Source: Flammulina velutipes
Taxonomy: Eukaryota > Basidiomycota > Agaricomycetes > Agaricales > Physalacriaceae
Assembly (NCBI GenBank): GCA_011800155.1
Contig: CM022373.1
Span: 868,001-932,000 of the forward strand
Direction of reading: 5' to 3'
DNA length: 64,000 bases
Shown: positions 1 to 9,035 of the stretch, piece by piece
Numbering within the stretch: position 1 is the stretch's first letter
Layout: each line of letters starts with the position of its first letter
Notes under the pieces: generated by a model
What the model was told of the DNA's origin: nothing
Database searches by the model: none
What the model saw: only the letters and a program-made list of their open reading frames with translations
Made by a program: the position numbers and the translations under genes

Positions 1-748
1 CACGATATGTCCCGAGGTTCCATCATCTGTCGGTTTCGCATAGGTGACGCTCCAGTCCAAGCCGTCGGGCCCTGGCACACGAGAACAGTCGAACATCCAG
101 CGATATGTGTCCATACAGAAAGGGCTCTCCTTGGATCCCTCTGGCTTGAGTTCACCGCGCTTGAGCTGTTGTCGGAATACCATGGCAGCGCGCGCGATGG
201 CGGCTGCACGAGCCGCAGGGGATTGGCGGAGATGTGAGGGATGGTCATCAAAGCCGTCTAGAGAGAGAAATTTAGTCGACGACAGGGTACATTGTTGAAA
301 AATACACTCACAGTAGTATGAGACATTCACGACGACCTGTACGCTCCGTCAGCGCGACGAATGAGGGATAAAGGAAGACACGTACAGAGTCCCTATATCC
401 AAGATATCCACCGTCGTCCCACCACTGTTCGAGCCAATGTTCAGACTGGGCGTCGTGCGCTTTGAGACGCGTCTGCAAGCGCTCGCCGAGACCGCCAGGC
501 TTCCCAAAGTCGTCGATCTTCTTCGCGACAGTAGCATACTCCTCTGGTGACCATGCAATAGGCTTAAGGCTGCCTTTCAGCTTTTCTAGCGTGTCTGATA
601 GCTCAAGGACGGGGAGTTTAGGCAGAGATTGCTTGGTGGTGGCAGTAGCTGGAGCGGCTGACTTCCAGTTGGCTGGACGAGCCTGCGACATGGCGCGAGA
701 TTGGAGAGACGAAAGGATGCGGTGTCGAGGGAGACAGCGAGATAGCAT
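1..748 (-). CDS. CAT2: Carnitine O-acetyltransferase, 5' part (runs off the left edge)
   Basis: The family reversibly moves acetyl groups between CoA and carnitine, letting acetyl units cross mitochondrial and peroxisomal membranes. Visible family landmarks are the N-terminal PKLPV..L..TL segment, the WWDDGGYLGYRDS block, VVVNVSYYYGFDDHP, and the downstream MDTYRWMFDCSRVPG block. Reading these requires two introns (258-311 and 337-385) around a 25-nt micro-exon (312-336); without the second intron the frame is wrong for the VNVSYYY motif. The catalytic His region lies beyond the window. The upstream ATG (748) gives an Arg-rich leader with few acidic residues that fits mitochondrial import. 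A second in-frame ATG (691) begins MSQARPANW and would give a leaderless form, as known for yeast CAT2. Assignment is confident; use of both starts is inferred. Confidence 0.93.
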
Positions 749-1363
749 CGTCGTTCCCGAGTGATGGACGTCCGTTCAAATCAACGCGGGGAAAAGCTGA
801 AGCGTGATTTTCGGCTACCTCGATAGCCGGCGAAACTCCTTGATCTCCCAGAATCAGCGTGGCGCAAGATGGGCAGTACAGGACGGAAACAGGAGTGGGC
901 GAAAATGACAGTGACCGTCCGAGGGAAAGGAGGACGCCACGCTCGGTCCGATTGCCGAGATAAATATTTGGTTTTCAAAAAGTGCAGTAGAACATATATG
1001 CAGAACTTGTATGTAGTGACTAATTATCTCATTGAGAGACGGACTGGAAACCCTTGTCAGTTTGATGGTATATTGAGTACAAACTAACGAGTACTGCGCC
1101 ACATACATGCCCGAATCCACGATCTCCTTGACAGCTTCCAACCGAGCCCAACACGGGGACTCCGCTTCGAACAAGCCAACAGTTAGGACATGAAATTGCA
1201 TCATCAGAGCCAGAACAAGATGGTTAGAGCAAGGATGTGCCAATGTAGGAATTTGACATATCTTACTCACACTTCAAGTACACACGTATTCCTGTAAATA
1301 CACTCTAGAGAGGGATGTTCATTAATAGCGTAACCATAATATATCCACGTCTAAGAAATACTT
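749..1363. other. Intergenic: carnitine acetyltransferase promoter and 3' flank of the cytochrome synthase gene
   Basis: This 615-bp gap separates two minus-strand genes, so it holds the promoter of the carnitine acetyltransferase and the 3' end of the cytochrome c synthase transcript. A minus-strand open stretch (854-1270, 138 codons) has no family motif I recognise and is not called. No clear TATA box was seen near the acetyltransferase start. Confidence 0.6.
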
Positions 1364-2119
1364 TTACTGCCTGTTCTCTCGAACAGTGGCCCAAACCTCC
1401 TCCGTCGCCGCGGAGATGCGTTCCTTGACGCTCCCTAAGCTGTCAAGGGCGGGTCTGACATCCAGGGAGAATGCTGGAGTGCCGTCGGGCTCGTCTGGTG
1501 CTGAATAATAGTCGATAACATAGCGAACCTCTTCGCCAGTACTTGGCCGGCGGATGATCCAGTCATGTCTGTCAAACGGAGGCTCACTACTAAAAGAGAA
1601 ACCAATGTCAGACAGGACAATACACAAAACGACAACAACTCACTTGAATCGCGAAGGCAGTAACCAGCCAGCGAGCATCCAAAACCTCGCCTTGGGAGAC
1701 ATTTCTCCAGGTCGACCTTGGAATTTGGCGAGATGTATGTCCCCAGCCATCCCCGCGCGTCGTTCCCACTTGACGACCTCGTTCCACGCCTCCTCGTTCA
1801 AAAAGTTATGAATCTCCACCATAGTCTCTATATGCTCCTCCGGTGTCTCCCAGCCTTTCCTGACCAGTGCGTTGTAGAATTGTTGGGGTGAAGGATACTC
1901 CCAGCGTTCAGAAGAGTCGCGCGGTATACTTGATACTGTGCGTTCGACTGGCAGAGCTATCGTTTGATTCGGAGCCTGTGACTGAGGGAGAACAGGCATT
2001 TGGTTGAGTGCAGAGTGGTCGATGGGGCATTTAGCAGGAGCAGCAGCGGGCTGGTGCATAGGACATGATGAAGGAGGGCTTGCTGCCGTCGTCGCTGGCG
2101 TTGAAGTCGTTTGGCCCAT
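1364..2119 (-). CDS. Holocytochrome c-type synthase (cytochrome c or c1 heme lyase)
   Basis: The enzyme attaches heme covalently to apocytochrome c or c1 in the mitochondrial intermembrane space. The N-terminal part carries two Cys-Pro heme-regulatory-type motifs (SSCPMHQ and KCPIDH). The core has WEYPSPQQFYNALVRKGW, the FLNEEAWNEVVKWE segment, GRPGEMSPKARFWML, then PPFDRHDW after the intron, all typical of the family. One 54-nt intron (1590-1643, GTGAGT...TTAG) joins RF to NSEPPF. The start is the ATG at 2119 (MGQTTSTP); the frame is open a little further upstream, but that stretch begins with TTG. Length, about 234 residues, is a little short of the yeast enzymes. Whether it serves cytochrome c (CYC3) or c1 (CYT2) cannot be settled from motifs alone, so no symbol is given. 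Confidence 0.92.
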
Positions 2120-3461
2120 GGGTGTATGAAGGATAGAGTGAGCCAACTGGAAGGCTCAGTTCGGTCAGCCGGGAGCAGCCGGCGCGATCAGCCTGCCCTA
2201 AACGACGCGTGACAAAACTAGGAAAATAATTTTCTGCCTCTTCCTTCGTCGACCACCGCCGAGGTAAGCTGTCTTTCCCTCTTTTCTGCCTTCGATACGA
2301 TGAAAAAATCCTTTCAACTCTTGAGCGCCGTGCTATCTACCAATACACGGACGCGATGCTTTCTTTTTTGTCATAGTTACACTGATCGGTTCTTGCGCTT
2401 TGTCTGCTCAGTTTTCTGACTATTCTTCACCAGGTCGTGACCCAGTTTCCGTCCGTGCAATGTATTCAGCTCTTTTCCTATAGGTGAGCTGCTTTTCTCG
2501 TCTTTACCCTCCCTCCCGTTTCACGATGAGACAATCATTTCAAACTAGAGTATCTGAGAGCCTCAGCGCTCCATGCTTTCACTTGCATTTTACTGACTTC
2601 TTCCGTCGCGTCTTTCATTTTACTGACTCTCTTTCTCAGTTCCTTCTCTTTCTTGTTCCTTTGACCCCACCGGTCCTTCTCTAATACCAGGCAAGTCTCA
2701 TCTCCATCACTCTACATATGATTATACAAAGGAATTACCGCCTGATCTTCACCTTCACGGGTGCGGCGTTGACGACAATTCCAAGGCTGTATTTTTAAAT
2801 ACTTATGATCCTTCCCATCCATTCCAACCTTCCCTTGACATTCTCGCTAACCTCCTCCTCAGGTACTTCTTGCTGTTTCCACTACGTCTTTCGTCTTCTA
2901 CACCCTACTCACACTTCGGTAAGTCTCGCACCATTCCTCCCCTCATTCATGATGCTATATCACGACGGTCTTCGTATCATTACTGCCGAAAGTGCCCGCC
3001 ACAGCTCAATTAATTCGGGCAACCCCCTCTGATCATTCATCGCTCTTGTCTCTATCTTCCAGTCGCTCATAACCTCCTTCAGACATCAAACTATTTCCTG
3101 TTCCCGTCGTCATTATCTTTGGTGAGTATCTCTGTCTGTTGTTCATGTATTAGTTGTAGGATGAGAATCTATCAAAAAATTATCAACTAGAAGCTGTTTC
3201 TGAGCCTTCGGGCGATGCTTGGCAAATGATTTATTCTGACTCTCCATGTTCTGCGTCTATTGAATTTTACTCACTCCAATCTCCAGATTATCAGTCAAGT
3301 GGGTGCGTATCTACTCTGTCGGTAAATAGATTATTAGCTAGAGCCTGAATGATATTTTTGTGTCAATGACATTTGCATCTCGCCACATAAACTCGTGCAC
3401 ATGCTGGTAATACAAGGAAAGGAACAAGCATAGGTGTAACTGTTACGACAACACAAATCCT
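2120..3461. other. Intergenic region upstream of the cytochrome synthase gene and downstream of TFIP11
   Basis: This 1.3-kb gap contains the promoter of the minus-strand cytochrome synthase gene and the 3' flank of the minus-strand splicing-factor gene. It is strongly C+T rich on the plus strand between about 2230 and 3130. It holds the candidate spliced transcript listed separately. No protein-coding gene was recognised. Confidence 0.6.
2264..3340 (+). ncRNA. Candidate spliced non-coding transcript, pyrimidine-rich
   Basis: On the plus strand this gene-free stretch shows an ordered series of intron-like signals. Donors are GTAAGC at 2264, GTGAGC at 2484, GTAAGT at 2919 and GTGAGT at 3122. 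Acceptors preceded by pyrimidine tracts end at 2433, 2690, 2862, 3082 and 3286. They would delimit micro-exons of about 40-57 nt, such as 2434-2483, 2863-2918 and 3083-3121. No long reading frame spans them, and the next genes downstream lie on the other strand, so this is not the leader of a neighbouring coding gene. It may be a long non-coding RNA, a short-peptide gene or an eroded gene. Limits are approximate and transcription is not shown. Confidence 0.3.
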
Positions 3462-6400
3462 TCAAGCAGAATTCGCCCGAACCACCATCGTCTCCAGCGA
3501 TATCGCCACAAAATCCTCCGTAGGCCCACCCATCCCTTCCACAGCAGCCCACACCGCATCGTCCAAAATAAACACCACCAACCCTCCCCGCCCATCCACA
3601 GACGAGCTCACGCGGAACAACGGCATCCTCGACTTCTCATGCGCCTTCCCAGTCGGTATAACCAACAAATTATGCGACGCCGCATACTCCTCCACAATCG
3701 ACTTGAACGTAATCTCCTGCGTGCGCGCCGCGATCTTCACCACAGGCGCCTTCGGCGCAGGCGAAATCTCCGCCCTAAAGTCAGGCTTCGCCAGCCTCTT
3801 CGGGGCATCCGCGCCCAGCTCAATCGCGCGATTCATCAACTGCAGCCCGCGCGTGAAGCCCCGCTCGGAGCCTTGCACCGCGACGGCGGATTTCCAGAAT
3901 GTGTACCATTGGGCTACTTCTTCGAAGCTGACTTTGGGCTGGATGAGCCAGATGTGGAGGACGTCGAGCCATTTGGGGAAGAATTCTTCTTCCAGGAGTT
4001 GGGCCATGAAGGACGGGCGGAGGATGGGGGCCCATTGCAGGACGGCGGTGAGCGGTTCCATGTTTTGCTGGCGAGGGTTGACACGGAAGTCGTTGCGGAG
4101 GGTTGCACCGAGTTTGGGCACGATGTTCTTGAGTAGAAGCTCGTCCCAGTCTTTTGCGCCGAACACCTGAGAGAAGAAGCGTCAGAATAAATCGACGAAC
4201 TGGAAGTAGGAGACGTACGTTCTTCCACGCAGCGAGATCCTTGGGGACTTGATCACCGATGCTCCAATGCCGCAGGATGCTCTTGACCTTCCTCCTAGCT
4301 TCCCCGAGCAAATCGTCTAATCGCAGCCCAACATAGGGTAACCAAGGGAAGACAATGGCTTGCAATGAGGCTTCGTCAAGTCTCGGTGACCAATCCGAAA
4401 CTGCCTTTTGAACCTTGGGCAGGATCAGCTGATCCAGAATGTTGTCGCAAATGAATGGCGGCAAAAACGTCGACCACGCCTCGTATAGTCGTATCGCAGG
4501 ATCTGGTTTGTGCGCCGACCACTCGTTGTTGATTGCACTACGAACTTTGGGGAGCCAAACATTCCAGAGCAAGCTCTCGAAAGGTGTCATCGGTTTGACT
4601 CTGATGATAAACGTTTAGCGATGAAACCATGGATGTTAATAGCGAAACACTCACTCTTGAACGGCTGGGGTGCGGTAAGTCTGCGTGCCATACACATCTA
4701 CCTGGGTTTCAGGCTTCTCTGGCCGCGTAACAGGAAGAGCTAGCCGCCAATTTTGCAAGATGTCAACCAAAAAGGTAGGATTCTCCAGAGGATCCCATTG
4801 CTGTAACAGACGACGAATCTAAGAGGCCATATGAGCGTATTGAAGAAAGGCGAAGGCGGTGAACGTACGACTGGAGCAATGGCAGCGACAACAACTTCAT
4901 CCAGGCGATACCTAGTAAATTCTTTCTCGAACTCGTTCAAAAGTTTATCGAAATACGGGTTAAAGTCTTGTAGAGCCGGCTCGTAGTTGGTTTCCAGCTC
5001 CCTCGCCTTGCCTTGGATTTCTCCAGATACTAGCTGAATCCTTTGAAGTCGAGCAATAACTATGAAGATGTCAAGCTCGAGAACATGGTGATATGATTAG
5101 AAAAGGACGTACGTTCCGCCTCTTGCTCGACCTTCTTCCGAAGACGGAGATCCTCTTTGATGATCCAATTCTTTTTCTCATCAAGAATTTTGGCTTCCCG
5201 AGCGAGTCCATCCAAGTCGGATTTGCACGCATCATGTATAAGGCGAATATTATGTCGAACTTCCGGTATTCGGGTGGGATCATTTGAAGGGGACCAAGTA
5301 TTCAACGAAATATCGGCCAACGAGCTAACTTCTCTTGGCTAACGTGACCTTGAGCGAGACAATACGAAAGATAGATGAAGTCACGTACCACGGCACCGGT
5401 GGCATCGATAATCTGACCGATTCCCGACATTGGGACATCTCCAGCATCAGCGAGAATCTCCTCATAAGTCTTGTGCTCAACCCGCGTCTTGACCTTTTTG
5501 GGATTCTTCCAAACATCAGCTCTCTTCTCCTTTGCCGCTCTCTCTCTCCTTTTCGCTTTTTTGTCGGTCTCATCGTCACTGACATCCTCACCTCTCCGCT
5601 TCGCCTCCTTCTTTGACTGATCCGTCTTTTCCTTGAACCCACGAAATGCGATACCAGAGCGCCCTGGGCGCATCTTCGTCTCTATTGGCGTGACGATACC
5701 TTCTCCCGATACACCCAAACCTGCTCCGGCCTGCCAACCCATTTTCGAAAGCAAACGCGCTCCGATGGATCCGGAAAGTTTTTTAAAGTGCATCTGTTCT
5801 GAGGGATCTAGTACATGTGGCGCAGATGGTTGTGCGCCGCGCACGAAAGAGGTGGATTTACTACTGCCGAAAGTGGATGGAAAATTGCGGGATGCATTGG
5901 ACGTGAAGTTCGGAGTGGAAGATGGTGGCGGAGTAGCGCGCTGGGAGCCAATGCCGCCTTTGGGTGGATTAGGTGATGGGGAATGGCCTGCCGGGTTGAA
6001 GGCTGAGCCAGATGAACCTATACCGCCACGTGAAGAGCCTATACCGCCACGCGAGGCACCTATCCCTCCAGCCGGCGGTAGATTATCTTCGCTGTCGTTT
6101 CGGAGCCGAGGGGATGGTGGCCTGGAAGGTTCAGACTCGTCAGACACGCCCAAGTCATCCTCCTCACCTTCACCTTCACCCTCGGACCCGTCCATATCGA
6201 CGTCCTTGTCCTTCTGTGCCGACTGCACGAACGCAGGTTCTTTTCTCTTCTTCCGCGTAGCTGGCCTCGCCCGAGGCTCCTCATCGCTGTCTTCGGCAAA
6301 GATTCCGTAGATAGCAGCATCCTTGCCGTCATTTCTCTTCCGTTTGCGTTTATACGGGTCGTCAAAGAGTGCACGCTCTTCGCGCGCATCTGGGTCGTTA

Positions 6401-6483
6401 TCAAGGCCATAGTCATCTCCTCCAGAGTCTGCCGAAGAATCAGAGTCGTCGCCGTCGTCCAGGACTCGCTTGCGACGGGCCAT
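3462..6483 (-). CDS. TFIP11: G-patch splicing factor, TFIP11 / Ntr1 (Spp382) family
   Basis: This family works with the DEAH helicase Prp43/DHX15 to take apart the spliceosome and release the intron lariat. The protein starts with an acidic, lysine-rich nuclear segment (MARRKRVLDDGDDSD...), followed by GGIGSSRGGIGSS-type glycine repeats. The G-patch reads GARLLSKMGWQAGAGLG. The middle and C-terminal parts match the GCFC region, with segments such as PEVRHNIRLIHDACKSD, FESLLWNVWLPKVRS and PWLPYVGLRLDDLL. The tail ends in the IVEEYAASHNLLVIPTG block of human TFIP11. Estimated length is about 860 residues, close to the human protein. Several short introns interrupt it, for example after DATGAV. 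The start is the ATG at 6483; the frame upstream has only a TTG. Confidence 0.95.
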
Positions 6484-7174
6484 GACTTCAAGTCGTGATG
6501 GTGTCAAGAAGAGCGTACTTTCGGCAAACGCCGGGCACAGTTACCTTCCAACTTGTGCTCCAGCTTCAAACGTCTCAATAATTCAAGATTACACGGCCTC
6601 ACAAAGCAAACCAAGTTGAATTAATGACACTGGTATTCATTGCTTCGTGTATATAGACTCGGTGCGCGCTTAACTATCACTCAATTCTTTCCACACTTTC
6701 CCGAACGTTTCCAATCACTAGGAAGCTTTCCCACGATTCGACTCTAGGCGCCAGCGCCTGATTCTACTTGCGAAACGTACAATTGAATGCCTGGACTATT
6801 CTTGGCTACGAACTTTCATCATGCTGCTGATGTTATAATATTCTGCTTCACAAGCGGCTACTTGCCGACTTCTTTCCCTTGCCTGCCACCTGAAAGGCCC
6901 AGTCGACGTCGTTTGTTCGAAACCTTAACTTCGTTAGAGTCGATGGCAGCGGAGATAGGCGTTAAAATATGTGGTGTGGCTGAAACAGAGAAATGCAGAA
7001 AATGCTGTGATATATGTCAAAGGTGAACGCATGCCGTACATACATTCTATGAGCGAAATCATCAACGTATTTAAATAGGTATGGCCGGCGCCTACGAAAA
7101 GTCTATAACGGGATAAAAAAGCAATGTCGTGACCCGCGATACCGATAGCTGCAATTCTTCTTCAACACCAGCGT
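6484..7174. other. Intergenic: TFIP11 promoter; small open frame of doubtful status
   Basis: This 690-bp gap lies upstream of the minus-strand TFIP11 gene and downstream of the minus-strand methyltransferase. On the plus strand a TATATA-like element near 6650 and a pyrimidine-rich stretch precede an ATG-started open frame of 79 codons (6787-7026) that contains a CRKCCDIC cysteine cluster. I recognise no family in it, and it may be chance. Nothing else is supported. Confidence 0.4.
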
Positions 7175-8389
7175 TCAGGTGTTGGCCCGAATGGCGAACC
7201 CCGTAAAATACCGTGTCACAAGTCTGTGCGCGTTCGCATCGACAATCTCGCGATGTGCCTGGGAGTACACGTTATGCAGCTCCTCTGGTGGAATCCCCAG
7301 CTCTAGAATGAACAGTCGTACGGACTCCATGAAACGCCGCAGAACACTCCGGTACGCCCTGCCAATGGATCTGTAGTACTCGTCCTCATGCCACGATCCA
7401 ATAGGTAGGTTGTATGCAATGGGAGTGATCTCAGAGAATGTGCCGATGTTTCCAAGCCTCAGAGGCACGGAATCTGATACGTGCTGAATACCATGACGTC
7501 GGAGACGTTCATTCAGCAGGTCGTAGAATGTGCAGAAGTTAGGTACTGCGACGCGTGGATTTTGGTCGACAACGGTGGGATGGAAGACGGCAAGTCGTAA
7601 CATTTCCCCAAAGACGAAGACACCTCCTGGTCGCAGAATACGACTCGCTTCGCGGACCAAAAGATCATAATCTCGGACCTAGATATAACGTAAAGATGGT
7701 CATCGTCACAATTATCAGGATTGACTTACTGCCATCGAACAGAATCTGGCATGGACACAGTCCACGCTTCCATCCGGAAAACGCGTCGGGCTCTGGATGT
7801 CGTGAATTTCGAACATAACGTTGGCGGGGGGATTACGGGTGGCGATTGGTACTGGACGGCAGTAAATCAACACCGAGTCCGTCCACACATGGGGAGCATC
7901 ATCTCACCAATGTCCAGCCCGATGAATGAGACTTCAGGAAACTGAGAAGCCATGTCTAGGACCCTGATAGTAGGTGCGGGTGAGGCTTCGTGCGGACAGT
8001 AGGCGATTAAACAGGCACTTACCACCGGCCGTTTCCACAGCAAAAATCGACGACACATTTTGTGACGTCGTCCTCTGATACCAGGGCTTGAGGGACTGGC
8101 CCAACGTAGTGGCGGCCAATGACACGAAGGAGTGCCTCATGCTGAACATTCAGTCTCTACAGAAAAGCATCAATACAGCAATCACGGCCGGCAATAGAGA
8201 AAAAAGAAATGATACCTCTTGCTCAGGCGTGTCAACAGGGAGTGGGTATGGCGCCGTTGGGGAGGAATGAAATAGCCTCCCTTCCCTCTCAATGAAATAA
8301 TGAGGAAATTCCTCCGAAGTGACTGAAATGAGGGAGTCGCCATCGGAATGATCCTCCTCAAGATGTCCGTTTCTACTAGATGCAGACAT
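7175..8389 (-). CDS. SAM-dependent methyltransferase, LaeA/TAM-like, basidiomycete type
   Basis: This is a class I methyltransferase of the large LaeA/UMTA-like group, many copies of which occur in mushroom genomes; the substrate is unknown. The N-terminus has the acidic, Ser-rich lead-in common in the group (DHSDGDSLISVTSEEFPHY). The SAM-binding core is VVDFCCGNGRW, then VLDMASQFPEVSFIGLDI, then PDGSVDCVHARF and a post-core REASRILRPGGVFVFGEM. The motif I loop is DxCxGxG rather than the usual DxGxGxG. At least four short introns are needed, including one that splits GNGRW from VLDMA. A TATATA box sits about 45 bp upstream of the ATG. A role in regulating secondary metabolism, as for LaeA, is only a possibility; no metabolite cluster lies nearby. 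Confidence 0.85.
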
Positions 8390-9035
8390 AGCGTACAGAG
8401 AGGTGTGCGTGCTCTTCCAATCTCAAGATGCGGTATATATACCTTTGTATGCGATATTCTGCGGCAAGTAGGCAGCTTTATTGCACGAGTACTAGTCAAG
8501 GGTCCCAGCTGAGATCGGTCCGTTTAGCTTAATGAAAGAAGCACAGAAGAGACTCTGTGCAACCAGGAAGACATGAAAAAATCACGGTCGCCGGAAGGGT
8601 AGAAAACAATAGCTGTAGATCAAGGCACCAAGAATGGATGTAGTTACGCAGAGGGGCCCACGAGTAGTATGCGCTAACCTATGTCGTAGGTCTGGGCGTT
8701 ATTGTGTCTCTGAAGAAGGCGACTTTGCGTGGCACAGGCCACACAAGAAGTCCAGCCCTCCCAATTCAATGGCACCGCATGTACACAGGGAAGGCACGTT
8801 AGAGCGTTATCGTACATCTAGTGACGGATCATAACGATATTATCCCGTGCGCCCAGAAGATAGTAGTTCAAGTTGTAGTACCAAAAAACAAACGCGCCGG
8901 TCACATCACGTGTGCCTTTGTCGCGTTTTAAACTCAGCCCTCCCGAGTCCCGACGATCAGTTCTAAATCAGCGCTCTCTCCCTTTGTCTCTTGCGCCATC
9001 ATATCTGACTCTAATCATCTGTTAGGATCCATCCC
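8390..9035. other. Divergent intergenic region between the methyltransferase and DNA polymerase X
   Basis: This 646-bp region separates the minus-strand methyltransferase from the plus-strand DNA polymerase gene and must contain both promoters. The polymerase side has no obvious TATA box and has pyrimidine-rich stretches just before the ATG. No further gene was recognised. Confidence 0.6.
8434..8441 (-). promoter_or_regulatory. TATA box of the methyltransferase gene
   Basis: A TATATATA element lies about 45 bp upstream of the methyltransferase ATG on the minus strand, within a plausible core-promoter distance. It is a motif match only. Confidence 0.4.

Noticed and set aside
854..1270. Minus-strand open frame of 138 codons between the first two genes
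   Set aside because: Its middle (around EAVKEIVDSGMYV) looks protein-like, but there is no family motif, the end is low-complexity, and it overlaps the expected promoter.
5633..6310. Plus-strand open frame of 225 codons
   Set aside because: It is antisense to the splicing-factor coding exon; its Pro/Ser-rich composition mirrors the acidic, Gly-rich sense strand.
6787..7026. Small ATG-started plus-strand frame with a cysteine cluster
   Set aside because: A TATA-like element lies upstream, but there is no homology I recognise and no splice signals; kept only as a remark in the intergenic entry.
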